Of a stretch of 64,000 bases of DNA, positions 1 through 8,850 are shown in pieces; within the stretch, counting starts at the first letter, position 1, and the number at the start of each line of letters is the position of its first letter. Under the pieces are notes generated by a model. The model saw only the letters and a list, made by a program, of their open reading frames with translations, did no database searches and was not told where the DNA came from. The position numbers and the translations under genes were made by a program. The stretch is from Streptomyces sp. NBC_01304 (GTDB lineage Bacteria; Actinomycetota; Actinomycetes; Streptomycetales; Streptomycetaceae): the NCBI RefSeq assembly GCF_035975855.1, contig NZ_CP109055.1, positions 1,488,001 through 1,552,000 on the forward strand. The letters are read 5' to 3'.

Positions 1-2
1 GT

Positions 3-374
3 TTCGTGCTCCCTGCCGGCTGCGACCGTGTCCGCGTCCGTCGGTTCACCACCAAGGGCAACTCCATCGCCCACGGGCCGTGGCACCTGCGCGTCGTACC
101 CGTTGAGGAGTTGACGCAACTCAGCGAAGACGTGGTCAAGGGAAAGCACAGCAGCCTTCTGTTCCATTCGGGACCAGGGGCGAACCTGAGATTCGAGTGG
201 GACAGCGGTGATGGCGGAGCCCTCTACTTCCGGAGCTTCACCGACGACGAGGAGCGGCCTCTCACGCAGAACCAGGCACTGCGAGGGATAGCAGCAGTGC
301 CGTCCGAAGGGCTGCTGCGTATCCAGGGGTACGGCCGGTGGCAGCTGCAACTGATACAGGGAGGATCACGTTGA
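3..374 (+). CDS. Hypothetical protein, 5'-truncated by the window edge
   Basis: The open frame runs from the first bases of the window to a TGA at 372-374, so the true start probably lies upstream; a GTG at 6 is the first start codon visible. The visible part (about 122 residues) has no signal peptide or membrane segment. I recognise no catalytic motif, though alternating hydrophobic stretches suggest a small beta-rich fold. Its stop overlaps the TTG start of the next gene, which implies translational coupling with the TmrB-like kinase. Function unknown. Confidence 0.55.
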   Translation, partial: FVLPAGCDRVRVRRFTTKGNSIAHGPWHLRVVPVEELTQLSEDVVKGKHSSLLFHSGPGANLRFEWDSGDGGALYFRSFTDDEERPLTQNQALRGIAAVPSEGLLRIQGYGRWQLQLIQGGSR

Positions 375-904
375 TCGTCTGGGTGAACGGCGCATTCGGC
401 AGCGGAAAGACCACGCTGGTGGACGAGTTGAGGAAGCGCCGGCCCGAAGCACTCGTCTTCGACCCGGAGACGGTCGGCTATCTCCTGCGGAGAATCGTGG
501 AGGTGCCGACCGGCGACTTCCAGGACCTTCGGCTGTGGCGGCGGCAGGTCGGCGAGCTGGCGGTCGGGCTGGTCGCGGAGTACGGCCGTCCGGTCCTGGT
601 CCCGATGACCCTGGTCGACCCGGGTTATGTCGGCGAGATCTTCAGCGCGTTCAGCGACGCGGGCATCGACGTCCACCACTTCTTCCTCAAGGTCCCCCGG
701 GATGTTCTGGAGCAGCGGATCGACGGCCGCAGTTTCACCCCGGACGACCCTGAGCAGGACGAACAGGTCCGGCGCTGGTGCAAGGGCCGGATCGAGGACT
801 GCATGGCCGCGGCCGACACCCTGCCCCGCGACACGGTGTTCCTGGACGGCCAGCTCACTCCGACCGCCCTGGCGGAGGAGGTGCTGGCCCGGCTGGCATG
901 CTGA
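371..904 (+). CDS. TmrB-like P-loop ATP-binding protein
   Basis: Small P-loop protein of about 177 residues. The Walker A motif GAFGSGKT lies near the N terminus, followed by a DPE segment and later an RI-DGR-like lid region, the pattern of the tunicamycin-resistance TmrB/adenylate-kinase-like family. TmrB proteins bind ATP and protect against tunicamycin; the substrate here is not known. I chose the TTG at 371 because GGGAGG precedes it, it overlaps the upstream stop, and it places IVWVNGAFGSGKT at the N terminus as in TmrB. A longer in-frame ATG at 338 exists but would only add residues absent from the family. Confidence 0.8.
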   Translation: MIVWVNGAFGSGKTTLVDELRKRRPEALVFDPETVGYLLRRIVEVPTGDFQDLRLWRRQVGELAVGLVAEYGRPVLVPMTLVDPGYVGEIFSAFSDAGIDVHHFFLKVPRDVLEQRIDGRSFTPDDPEQDEQVRRWCKGRIEDCMAAADTLPRDTVFLDGQLTPTALAEEVLARLAC

Positions 905-909
905 GGTCC

Positions 910-1617
910 ATGAAGATCGCGACAGCTCAGTTCACCTGCGTTCCCGTTGACATCCCGGCGAATGTGCAGCAGATGGCCGCCCTCGCCGGCGAGGCGCGTA
1001 CGAAGGGTGCCGAGCTGGTGGTGTTCCCTGAGCTGTCGCTCACCGGGTACGAGCTCGAAGCCGTGGCCGCCCGCCCCGATCTTTGGCTGCGGGCGGACGA
1101 CCCGCGTCTGGAGGCGATCCGGGCGAGCGGTGTCGCCTGCGTCGTCAACTGTGCCGCCCCCACTGGCGGAGAGCGGCCTGCCATCGAGACGCTGGTGTTC
1201 GGGAGCGACGGCGAACTGATCACCACGTACCGCAAGCAGCATCTGTTCGAGCACGAGCAGGACGTATTCGAAGCGGGCCGGCGCGACGGGCGGTTCGAGG
1301 TCGGAGGGCTGCGTTTCGCTCTGGCCACCTGCTTCGACAACCACTTCCCGGAGCTGGCCTCCCGTGGCGCCGCCGACGGGTGTCAGGTGCATCTGGCCAG
1401 CTCGCTGTACGGCACGGGCGGCGGCGTGGAAGAACTGGCGACGGTGTATCCGGGTATCGCCAAGGACTTCGGCCTGCACGTCGTCGTGGCCAACCATGTC
1501 GGCCCGGCCGGCGCCTGGACCGGCTGTGGCCGCTCCGCGCTGTGGGCCCCGGGCGGCGCCCTTCTCGCGCAGGCCGACGCCGACCGGCCCATGGTGGTCG
1601 TCGCCGACGTCGGATAG
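910..1617 (+). CDS. Carbon-nitrogen hydrolase (nitrilase superfamily)
   Basis: Predicted cytosolic amidase or nitrilase-like enzyme of 235 residues. The Glu-Lys-Cys triad is readable: Glu in FPELSLTGYE, Lys in YRKQHLFEHE and Cys in LATCFDNHFPE. The superfamily hydrolyses non-peptide C-N bonds, and the natural substrate cannot be read from sequence. The ATG at 910 lies 5 bases after the stop of the kinase gene, so the two are probably co-transcribed. It is shorter than typical 260-280 residue members but retains all core motifs. Confidence 0.85.
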   Translation: MKIATAQFTCVPVDIPANVQQMAALAGEARTKGAELVVFPELSLTGYELEAVAARPDLWLRADDPRLEAIRASGVACVVNCAAPTGGERPAIETLVFGSDGELITTYRKQHLFEHEQDVFEAGRRDGRFEVGGLRFALATCFDNHFPELASRGAADGCQVHLASSLYGTGGGVEELATVYPGIAKDFGLHVVVANHVGPAGAWTGCGRSALWAPGGALLAQADADRPMVVVADVG

Positions 1618-1637
1618 GCGTACGGGCCGGGCTCCTG

Positions 1638-1670
1638 CTTGACCCTGACGTGCGGGTCAAGGGTTAGCGT
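1638..1670 (+). promoter_or_regulatory. MerR-type promoter with operator dyad
   Basis: A perfect 8-bp inverted repeat, CTTGACCC-N8-GGGTCAAG (1638-1661), contains a TTGACC -35 hexamer (1639-1644). A -10-like TAGCGT (1665-1670) follows after an over-long spacer of about 20 bp. MerR-family activators typically bind such a dyad inside a 19-20 bp spacer. The promoter reads into the oxidoreductase at 1732, and a MerR gene lies just downstream of that. It is the best candidate for that regulator's site. Confidence 0.75.
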
Positions 1671-1731
1671 CCCTCCGCCGCTCACAAGCGAGGTGGGCCG
1701 CTCCCCCGAACCTGACAGGAAGATGCACTCG

Positions 1732-2778
1732 ATGACGACTCCGGCCCGGACACCCGCCCTGCCCCGCACCACCCGCGAAATCCGCCTCACCTCCGATCCC
1801 CGAGGGCTGCCGTCGGCCGAGCACTTCACCGTGGTCGAGACGCCGCTGCCCGTCCCCGGGCCCGGCCAGGTGCTCGTGCGGAACCGGCACTTCTTGGTCT
1901 TTCCCGGCCTGCGTACGTTGATCGGAGGAGAGACCGACGGCGTGCCGCTGCCCCCGCTGCGCAGCGGGGACACCCTCTTCGGACCCGCCGTCGGCGAGGT
2001 CGTCGCCGCGCCGGACGGCGGACCGCTGCGCCCGGGGGACGATGTCGCGCACCTGCTCGGCTGGCGCGAGTACGCGCTGGTGGGCGCCGCGGACTGCGCT
2101 CCGGTGGACGGCACGCTGCCCGACCAGGTTGCCCCACTCGCCCAGGGGGCCGCGGCCTACGGGGCACTGACCCGGCTCGCGGGCGTGCGTCCCGGTGACG
2201 TCGTCTTCGTCACCGGAGCGGCGGGAGCGGTAGGAACCATGGCCGGGCAGATCGCCCGCCTGCTGGGTGCCGCCAAGGTGATCGGCAGTACCGGCTCGCC
2301 GGAGAAGGCCGAGCGTCTGGTGTCGGAGTTGGGCTATCACGCCGTCGTGCTGCGCGGAAGTGGGACGCGGGGCATCGCGGCGCAACTCGCCGACGTAGCA
2401 CCTGAAGGCATCGACGTCCTGCTGGACACCGTCGGCGGCGAGCAGCTGTCCGCGGCTCTCGGCGCGGCCCGGCAGGGCGCGCGGTTCGCCCTGGTCGGGG
2501 CGCTGTCGGGGCAGCTGTCGCCGGAGCGGGCAGGCGGCAGCGCGCCGGTGGAGATCGATTCGTACCGCCTCGTCGTCAAAGGGGTGTCCGTGCGGGGGTA
2601 TTGCGGTGCGGACCATCCCGAGGTGGAGGCCGAGTGGGCGGATCGGTTCGGCGGCTGGCTGCGCTCCGGCGACATCCGATTCCCCTACACGTCGATCGCC
2701 GGAATCGATCGCGCGCCGCAGGCGTTGCCCGGGTTGATCGGTGGGCGGCACTTCGGGGCCACCGTGGTGGAGTTGTAG
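1732..2778 (+). CDS. Zinc-independent MDR-family NADPH-dependent oxidoreductase
   Basis: Medium-chain reductase of about 348 residues, related to quinone oxidoreductase and prostaglandin/alkenal reductase-like enzymes. An N-terminal GroES-like domain is followed by a Rossmann domain with VFVTGAAGAVGTMAGQIA, the dinucleotide-binding loop typical of this branch, and a DTVGG segment. No zinc-binding cysteine set is seen. The ATG at 1732 has AGGA at a good distance; the in-frame ATG at 1723 lies too close to it. The gene sits directly behind a MerR-type promoter and in front of a MerR gene, which suggests induction by a reactive carbonyl, quinone or toxic ligand. Confidence 0.85.
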   Translation: MTTPARTPALPRTTREIRLTSDPRGLPSAEHFTVVETPLPVPGPGQVLVRNRHFLVFPGLRTLIGGETDGVPLPPLRSGDTLFGPAVGEVVAAPDGGPLRPGDDVAHLLGWREYALVGAADCAPVDGTLPDQVAPLAQGAAAYGALTRLAGVRPGDVVFVTGAAGAVGTMAGQIARLLGAAKVIGSTGSPEKAERLVSELGYHAVVLRGSGTRGIAAQLADVAPEGIDVLLDTVGGEQLSAALGAARQGARFALVGALSGQLSPERAGGSAPVEIDSYRLVVKGVSVRGYCGADHPEVEAEWADRFGGWLRSGDIRFPYTSIAGIDRAPQALPGLIGGRHFGATVVEL

Positions 2779-2829
2779 CTGCGGAGTTGTAGCTGCACAA
2801 GACGCGCAGGACACGGGGAGCCTCGACGG

Positions 2830-3219
2830 ATGCGGATCGGTGATGCAGCGGCGGCGGCCGGCACGACGCCACGGGCGTTGCGGTTCTACGAGCAGCGCGG
2901 GCTGCTGCCGCCCGCCGTGCGCACCACCTCCGGCCAGCGGCAGTACACCGCGGACGAGGTCGCCCTGGTCCGCGTCATCCGCGAACTGCTGAGCCTCGGG
3001 CTGACCGTCGAGGACCTGCGCAGTCGTGCCGACCGCCTCCCTCTGCTCGTCGCGGAGCCGCCGCCGCGGTGCGCTTCCGACGACCAGGCGGTACGAGACA
3101 GCCGACCCGGCGCCTTCGTCGAGGTCGTCGATCGCAGGCTCGCGGCCCTCGACGCCGAGATCGACCGCCTGAGCCACCTGCGCGCGAGCCTCGCCCGGCG
3201 GGCTTACGGGGCGCGTTGA
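2830..3219 (+). CDS. MerR-family transcriptional regulator
   Basis: 129-residue regulator. The N-terminal MerR helix-turn-helix and wing are clear (MRIGDAAAAAGTTPRALRFY, then YEQRGLLPP and RQYTADEV). A C-terminal coiled coil (RLAALDAEIDRLSHLRASL) would make the dimer. No cysteine pair typical of metal sensors is evident; one Cys lies near residue 78. It follows the MDR oxidoreductase by 51 bp and probably acts on the dyad at 1638-1661. Confidence 0.85.
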   Translation: MRIGDAAAAAGTTPRALRFYEQRGLLPPAVRTTSGQRQYTADEVALVRVIRELLSLGLTVEDLRSRADRLPLLVAEPPPRCASDDQAVRDSRPGAFVEVVDRRLAALDAEIDRLSHLRASLARRAYGAR

Positions 3220-3398
3220 TCCACACCCCTGAGCAGGGGCCCGGCTCGGACACAGCCCGGCAACACCCTCGTAATCAACAGAATGTTCAAGCCACTTACG
3301 GTCTCGTCCAGTTGCCCGCACAGTGATTCCGTACCCGCAGTTCGCCGCGTACGTCGCTGTGCCCGCCGCCGCATCCGTATCCGAGCCTGGAGTGGCCC

Positions 3399-4880
3399 AT
3401 GGCTTCCTCAACGTCCCCTCATCCCGTTCATCCCGTGGACGAGGTGCCGCCCCTCGCCCAGCTGGGCGCCTTCGGGCTGCAGCACGTGCTGGCGATGTAC
3501 GCGGGCGCGGTGGCCGTGCCGCTGATCGTGGGCGGTGCGATGAAGCTGTCGCCCGCCGACCTCGCGTATCTGATCACCGCCGACCTGCTGGTCTGCGGCA
3601 TAGCGACGCTGATCCAGTGCGTGGGGTTCTGGCGGTTCGGCGTACGGCTGCCGATCATGCAGGGCTGTACGTTCGCGGCCGTGTCGCCGATGGTGCTGAT
3701 CGGGACCGGGGGCGGCGGGCTGCCGGCGATCTACGGGGCGGTCATCGTCGCGGGCCTGGCGATGGTGCTGCTCGCGCCGGTCTTCGGGCGGCTGCTGCGG
3801 TTCTTCCCGCCGCTGGTGACGGGCACGGTGATCCTGATCATCGGGGTGTCGCTGCTGCCGGTCGCGGGCAAGTGGGCGGCGGGCGGGGCCGGTTCGCCGG
3901 AGTTCGGGGCGCCGAAGAATCTGGCGCTTGCCGGTGGGGTGCTCGTGGTGGTCCTTGCGGTGCAGCGGTTCGCGCCGCCCTTCTTCAGCCGTATCGCGGT
4001 GCTGATCGGGATCGTGGCCGGGATGGTGGCGGCCGTGCCGCTGGACTTCACGGACTTCGACGGGGTGGGGGACGCGGACTGGGTGGGCATCAGCACGCCG
4101 TTCCACTTCGGGGCGCCCACCTTCGAGGCCGCTGCCGTGGTGTCCATGCTGGTGGTGGCCCTGGTGATCATGACCGAGACGACCGGCGACATGATCGCTG
4201 TCGGTGAGATGACCGACCGCGAGGTGGAGCCGCGCGCCCTTGCCGACGGGCTGCGGGCCGACGGGCTTTCGACCGTCCTCGGCGGGGTGTTCAACACCTT
4301 CCCGTACACGGCGTTCGCGCAGAACGTGGGTCTGGTCGGGATGACGCGCGTACGCAGCCGCTGGGTGGTCGCGGCCGCGGGCGGCATCCTCGTGCTGCTC
4401 GGGCTGCTGCCCAAGCTGGGCGCGGTGGTGGCGGCCGTGCCGGCGCCGGTGCTCGGCGGGGCGGGCCTGGTGATGTTCGGGACGGTGGCCGCGAGCGGGC
4501 TGCGGACGCTGGCCAAGGTCGACTTCCACGGGAACCACAATCTGACGGTCGTCGCGGTGTCGGTGGCCGTCGGGATGCTGCCGGTGGGGGTGCCGGAGAT
4601 CTACAAGGAGTTCCCGGACTGGTTCCAGACGGTGATGGACAGCGGGATCAGCGCGGGCTGCATCACCGCGCTCGCGCTGAACCTGCTGTTCAATCATCTG
4701 CCGGGCGGCAAGAGGGAGTTGGGCACGGGAGAGGCAGAGCCGGCGAAGACGGAGCCAGAGATAACGGAGCCGGGCCCGGCGAAGACGGGAGCGGCGTCGG
4801 ACTCAGGCGCCGAGCCGCTCGTCCTGCCCGGCGGCCGCGCCGAGCACGCTGTCGAGCAGGCCGGGGAAGAGCGCGGCTAG
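3399..4880 (+). CDS. NCS2 nucleobase:cation symporter (xanthine/uracil permease)
   Basis: Multi-spanning membrane transporter of 493 residues with repeated hydrophobic helices. The QGCTFAAVSPM segment and the NCS2 signature region around FNTFPYTAFAQNVGLVGMT are present, as is a conserved acidic residue in ETTGDMIAVGEMT. The family imports xanthine, uric acid or uracil by cation symport; the signature is closest in feel to purine/xanthine carriers, but specificity is an inference. The hydrophilic C-terminal tail is Glu/Pro/Thr-rich. Its 3' end overlaps the convergent ArsR gene by 78 bp. Confidence 0.88.
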   Translation: MASSTSPHPVHPVDEVPPLAQLGAFGLQHVLAMYAGAVAVPLIVGGAMKLSPADLAYLITADLLVCGIATLIQCVGFWRFGVRLPIMQGCTFAAVSPMVLIGTGGGGLPAIYGAVIVAGLAMVLLAPVFGRLLRFFPPLVTGTVILIIGVSLLPVAGKWAAGGAGSPEFGAPKNLALAGGVLVVVLAVQRFAPPFFSRIAVLIGIVAGMVAAVPLDFTDFDGVGDADWVGISTPFHFGAPTFEAAAVVSMLVVALVIMTETTGDMIAVGEMTDREVEPRALADGLRADGLSTVLGGVFNTFPYTAFAQNVGLVGMTRVRSRWVVAAAGGILVLLGLLPKLGAVVAAVPAPVLGGAGLVMFGTVAASGLRTLAKVDFHGNHNLTVVAVSVAVGMLPVGVPEIYKEFPDWFQTVMDSGISAGCITALALNLLFNHLPGGKRELGTGEAEPAKTEPEITEPGPAKTGAASDSGAEPLVLPGGRAEHAVEQAGEERG

Positions 4881-5153
4881 GTCGTCGCGGCGCAGGCCGT
4901 TCAGTTTGGCGGTGCCCCGGTAGCACTGCCGGATGACGCCGCTCTCGCGCAGCACGCGGTAGTGGTGCGTGGACGTGGACTTGGTGACCGGCAGCTCGAT
5001 GCGCGAGCAAGCCAACTCGCCCTCGGCTGCGGCGAGTTCACGGACCACGCGCATCCGCATCGGGTCCGACAGCGCGTGCAGCACGCCCTCCAGGCGGATC
5101 TCCTCGCGGGCCGGGTGGGCGAGTTCACGGCTGCTGCCCGTGGCGGCGGTCAC
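4803..5153 (-). CDS. ArsR-family winged-helix regulator
   Basis: 116-residue ArsR/SmtB-type repressor. It shows the usual LHALSDPMRMRVVREL helix, a recognition helix region VTKSTSTHHYRVL, and a GVIRQ wing. There is no metal-binding CxC in the alpha-3 helix, so it is unlikely to be an arsenic sensor. The gene is divergent from the Old Yellow Enzyme gene at 5304, and the shared intergenic region carries inverted and direct TACGA repeats. Regulation of that enzyme and itself is likely. The 3' end overlaps the NCS2 gene tail to tail. Confidence 0.85.
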   Translation of the reverse strand: MTAATGSSRELAHPAREEIRLEGVLHALSDPMRMRVVRELAAAEGELACSRIELPVTKSTSTHHYRVLRESGVIRQCYRGTAKLNGLRRDDLAALFPGLLDSVLGAAAGQDERLGA

Positions 5154-5218
5154 GGCGGCTCCCCTTCCTGCTCCTGTGCGGGCCCGTCCGGGATGGGTGC
5201 GGGACCGAGACCCCCATT

Positions 5219-5274
5219 GTACGAGTGTCGTCGTAGTTTGACATCAGCCGTAGTACGGCGAGTATCGTACGAGT
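5219..5274. promoter_or_regulatory. Divergent promoter region with candidate ArsR operators
   Basis: The region contains an inverted repeat TACGA-N6-TCGTA (5220-5235) and two direct copies of GTACGAGT (5219-5226 and 5267-5274). A consensus -35 TTGACA (5238-5243) lies between them, with a -10-like TATCGT at 5263-5268. The layout fits a repressor straddling the promoter of the oxidoreductase gene. Assignment to the adjacent ArsR protein is inference from position. Confidence 0.5.
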
Positions 5275-5303
5275 CCGGTCCTCGCCGACGAATGGAGTCC
5301 GCC

Positions 5304-6383
5304 GTGAGCACGCTCTTCGAGCCCTACACCCTGCGGTCGCTGACCATCTCCAACCGCATCTGGATGGCCTCGATGTGCCAGTACTCGGCGGAGCCCGTCG
5401 GCCCGGGCACGGGCGTGGCCACCGACTGGCACTTCGCGCACTACGCCGCGCGCGCCACCGGCGGCACCGGACTGATCCTCACCGAGGCCACGGCGGTCTC
5501 CCCCGAGGGCCGGATCAGCCCCTACGACCTCGGCATCTGGAACGACACCCAGGTCGAGGCGCTGCGCAGGATCACCACCTTCCTCAAGGCACAGGGCACG
5601 GTCCCCGGCGTCCAGCTCGCCCACGCCGGCCGCAAGGCGTCCACCGACCGCACCTGGAAGGGCGGCGGCCCGCTCGGCCCCGACGACCACGGCTGGCCCG
5701 TGGTCGGCCCCAGCCCGCTGGCGTTCTCCGAGGCGCACCAGGTACCCGCCGAGCTGACGGCCGACCAGATCCAGGACGTCGTCGGACAGTTCAGGGATGC
5801 CGCCCGCCGCGCCCTCGAGGCCGGCTTCGAGGTCGTCGAAGTGCACGGCGCGCACGGCTACTTGATCGGCCAGTTCCTCTCGCCGCACTCCAACCACCGC
5901 ACCGACGCCTACGGCGGCTCGTTCGAGAACCGCACCCGCTTCGCCCTCGAAGTCGTCGACGCGGTGCGCGAGGTGTGGCCCGCGGACAAGCCGCTCTTCT
6001 TCCGGATCTCCGCCACCGACTGGCTGGACGAGGCGGGCTGGACCGCGGACGAGACCGTACGCCTGGCCGCCCTGCTCCAGGAGCACGGCGTCGACCTCCT
6101 CGACGTCTCCACCGGTGGCAACGCCCCCAAGGTCAGCATCCCGGTCGGGCCCGGCTACCAGGTCCCGTTCGCCGCCCGCGTGAAGGCCGAGACCGGACTG
6201 CCGGTCGCCGCGGTCGGCCTCATCACCGACGCCGGACAGGCCGAGAAGATCCTCGACAACGGCGACGCCGACGCCGTCCTGCTCGGCCGCGAACTCCTGC
6301 GCAACCCGTCCTTCGTACGGCACGCCGCCCGTGAACTCGGCGCCGAGGTGCACGTACCGGACCCGTACCACCGCTCGGTCTGA
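5304..6383 (+). CDS. NADH:flavin oxidoreductase, Old Yellow Enzyme family (YqjM-like)
   Basis: FMN-dependent ene-reductase of 359 residues. It starts LFEPYTLRSLTISNRIWMA and carries the MASMCQYSA segment with the cysteine typical of the thermophilic-like YqjM group. HAGRKAS, VHGAHGYLIGQFLSP-type substrate/FMN motifs and a C-terminal AVLLGRELLRNP phosphate-binding region follow. The GTG at 5304 is preferred because GGAG lies 6 bases upstream; an in-frame ATG at 5292 is the alternative. The class reduces activated alkenes such as enones using NADPH. Control by the divergent ArsR-type repressor suggests induction by electrophiles. Confidence 0.88.
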   Translation: MSTLFEPYTLRSLTISNRIWMASMCQYSAEPVGPGTGVATDWHFAHYAARATGGTGLILTEATAVSPEGRISPYDLGIWNDTQVEALRRITTFLKAQGTVPGVQLAHAGRKASTDRTWKGGGPLGPDDHGWPVVGPSPLAFSEAHQVPAELTADQIQDVVGQFRDAARRALEAGFEVVEVHGAHGYLIGQFLSPHSNHRTDAYGGSFENRTRFALEVVDAVREVWPADKPLFFRISATDWLDEAGWTADETVRLAALLQEHGVDLLDVSTGGNAPKVSIPVGPGYQVPFAARVKAETGLPVAAVGLITDAGQAEKILDNGDADAVLLGRELLRNPSFVRHAARELGAEVHVPDPYHRSV

Positions 6384-6414
6384 CTCCGGTCGGCGCACAT
6401 CCCACGCGCGTACA

Positions 6415-6446
6415 AGGGCCGGAATCCATAAGGGAGTTCCGGCCCT
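6415..6446. terminator. Bidirectional hairpin terminator
   Basis: Perfect 10-bp stem AGGGCCGGAA / TTCCGGCCCT with a 12-base loop. It lies between the convergent oxidoreductase and ABC permease genes. There is no long T-run, as is usual in Streptomyces. Confidence 0.7.
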
Positions 6447-6477
6447 CGCACCGTCCTACGCACGGCCGGGCGGCTCG

Positions 6478-8850
6478 CTACTCGGTCCGCAGCGCCGTCG
6501 CCGTGCGTGCCTTCGCCGCCCAGCCGGCCGGGAGCAGCGCGCCCAGCATGGCGATCACGATGCCGGCCGTTCCCAGGAGCACGAGCAGCGGAGCGTCGTA
6601 CACCTCCAGGACCGACGGCGGCAGATTGGTGCCCGCCGCGCGCCCCATGACCGGCAGCACGAATCCGTGCAGCGCGTATCCGGCCGGTACGCCGATCAGT
6701 CCGCCGAGCACGCCGATCCCGGCCACCGAGGCGAGCACGAGGCCCACGGTCTGCCGCGGCGACATGCCGAGCGCCTTACAGACGCCCAGGTCGTGGACGC
6801 GTTCCCGGGTGTCGAGGACAACGGAGTTGAGCACGCCGAGGCCCGCGACACTCACCAGCATGAGGGTGAGCAGGACGGCCATCGCGTCCAGGATGAGAAT
6901 CATGCTCTCGCCCTCCGCGGGCCCGTTGGCCATGACGTCGCCGCCCAGCGGGCCGACCGTCTTGGCCAGCTTCTCCGCGTACGTGGCCGGGGAGAGCCCC
7001 GACTTCACGTCGACGTGAAAGAGCTGAGGCTTGGCCGCGCCGAAACTGCTCATGTCCGCATGCAGGGACAGGCCGTCGTTGTTGGTGTCGAAGGCCTCGC
7101 CCACGATCCGCAGGGTCTGCGTGTCCTTGCCGAGGGTCACCCGCACCGTGTCGCCGATGCGGGTGCCGGTCCGCTCCAAGAACCGTGTGGGCACGACGAC
7201 TTGACCCGCCCCGGTGAACCATTTCCCGGCGATCATCTCGTAGCTGCCGGCCCGTGCGTCGCCCTGGTAGAGGCTGGCCTCGACCGATCCGGAGATCCCG
7301 GCAACGGTGACGTCCTGCGTGTCCATGCCGTAGTACGAGGCGGTTCCTTCCTGTGCCGCGATGGCCGCGCCGACCTTCGCCGGGTCGGCGGACGGCGGCG
7401 GGCGGTTGCCGCCCCCGGGGCGGGGTCCGCCGCCCTCGCCGCCGTGTACGCCGCTGACCACGGTGACCTCGGCCCGCTCCTCCGGATCCGAGGCCTTGCC
7501 GACCGCGTTCAGGGACGAGGTGAGCCCGAGGGCGAAGGTGGCCGCGACCGTGCCGAAGGTGACGGCGAGGAGCAGCGCGAGCGTACGGACCGGGTGGGCG
7601 AAGGGACTGGCGAGGCCGTACGTCACCGGCCTGGGCAGCGGCAGCCGGCCTGCCGCGCGGTGCGCCCACTGGCCGCGCCCGGTGCGGGGCGCCCGCCCGA
7701 CCGCGATGGCCTCGACGGTACGCAGCCGGCCGGCCCGCAGCGCGGGGATCACCGCGGCGATCGCCACGACGAGCAACGCACCGGCGGGCACCACGACATC
7801 CACCCACCACGTCACGGACAGCGAGTCCGTGCCGTACACCTGCTCGGTGTCCTCCAGGAGCGGCACGGCCAGCACATTGCCGAGGACCACCCCGAGGGCG
7901 ATGCCGGCCCCGGCCGGGATCAACGCCTGTGCCACATAGGCCCGCACGACCTGGCGCGGGGTGAAACCGATGGCCTTGAGGATGCCGATCCTGCGCAGGC
8001 TGGTGCCGACCGCGCCACTGATCACGCTGCTCACGATGATCACCGACATGGCGATGCCGAGCACGCCGAAGGCGACGAGGAAGGGAATGGTGGGCGCGGC
8101 GCCCTGGTCGGCGGCGCGTTTGGTGTCCAGGTAGGACTGGGTGCCCAGCAGTGCCCCGGACGCCACCGCGTCGGCAACCGCCTTGCGGTCGGCGGCGATC
8201 TGGCCCTTGGTGGCCGCGGACGCGAAGCGGTACAGCATCTGGCTGGTGACCGGGCTCGCCTTCGATCCCAGCGCCGCGACCTGGCCCTCAGTCGCCCAGG
8301 CGTCGGCGGTCTGGCTGGTCGACACCGCGAAGCCGACGACCGTGAGCGTCGGGCTGTCGGATGCTTCCGAGGCCTTCAGCGTGGAACCGAGCCCGAGCAC
8401 GGGCCCCTTGAACGACGCGGACAGCACGATCTCACCCGGCTTCGTCGCCCAGCGCCCGGACTTGAGGTCCAGGTCGTCCACGTCACCGTGCGGACCGGAC
8501 CGGCCGACCAGGGACATCGCGGGCAGCTGTCCGCCGTTGCGGTCGACCGGGTGGATGGACGTGACGGGGTACGGTCCCCCGGTCGCGGTGACCCCGGACA
8601 GCTGCCCAGTTGCCTTGAGCTGGGCGGTGGTTGCCTTGTCCGGGTCGAACCGTGCGGTGAGGTGGGCGCCGTTCTGCTGGGCGAAGGCGTGGTCGAAGGG
8701 CGCATTGGAAGCCACGATGAGCGACCCGGCCACGACGGCCGCGGCGACGGCCATCATGGTGGCCAGGGCGACCACCACGGTCTGCACCCGCCGCCGGCCC
8801 ACCCCCGAGCGCACGACCCGGCCGAGCGCCCCGCCGCCGAAGAGGCTCAT
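6478..8850 (-). CDS. FtsX-like ABC transporter permease
   Basis: Large membrane permease of 790 residues. An N-terminal membrane segment (VQTVVVALATMMAVAAAVVAG) is followed by a long extracytoplasmic domain, FtsX-type helix blocks in the middle and at the C terminus, and a second extracytoplasmic domain between them. This is the MacB/BceB-like architecture. Its ATG overlaps the ATPase stop (ATGA), so the two form one exporter. A two-component system lies divergently upstream, which suggests envelope-stress or antimicrobial-compound export, though the substrate is unknown. Confidence 0.88.
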   Translation of the reverse strand: MSLFGGGALGRVVRSGVGRRRVQTVVVALATMMAVAAAVVAGSLIVASNAPFDHAFAQQNGAHLTARFDPDKATTAQLKATGQLSGVTATGGPYPVTSIHPVDRNGGQLPAMSLVGRSGPHGDVDDLDLKSGRWATKPGEIVLSASFKGPVLGLGSTLKASEASDSPTLTVVGFAVSTSQTADAWATEGQVAALGSKASPVTSQMLYRFASAATKGQIAADRKAVADAVASGALLGTQSYLDTKRAADQGAAPTIPFLVAFGVLGIAMSVIIVSSVISGAVGTSLRRIGILKAIGFTPRQVVRAYVAQALIPAGAGIALGVVLGNVLAVPLLEDTEQVYGTDSLSVTWWVDVVVPAGALLVVAIAAVIPALRAGRLRTVEAIAVGRAPRTGRGQWAHRAAGRLPLPRPVTYGLASPFAHPVRTLALLLAVTFGTVAATFALGLTSSLNAVGKASDPEERAEVTVVSGVHGGEGGGPRPGGGNRPPPSADPAKVGAAIAAQEGTASYYGMDTQDVTVAGISGSVEASLYQGDARAGSYEMIAGKWFTGAGQVVVPTRFLERTGTRIGDTVRVTLGKDTQTLRIVGEAFDTNNDGLSLHADMSSFGAAKPQLFHVDVKSGLSPATYAEKLAKTVGPLGGDVMANGPAEGESMILILDAMAVLLTLMLVSVAGLGVLNSVVLDTRERVHDLGVCKALGMSPRQTVGLVLASVAGIGVLGGLIGVPAGYALHGFVLPVMGRAAGTNLPPSVLEVYDAPLLVLLGTAGIVIAMLGALLPAGWAAKARTATALRTE

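Noticed and set aside
1657..3411. Long open frame antisense to the oxidoreductase and MerR genes
   Set aside because: Typical shadow frame in GC-rich DNA; no domain, arginine/glutamine-rich composition, and the plus-strand genes show clear families.
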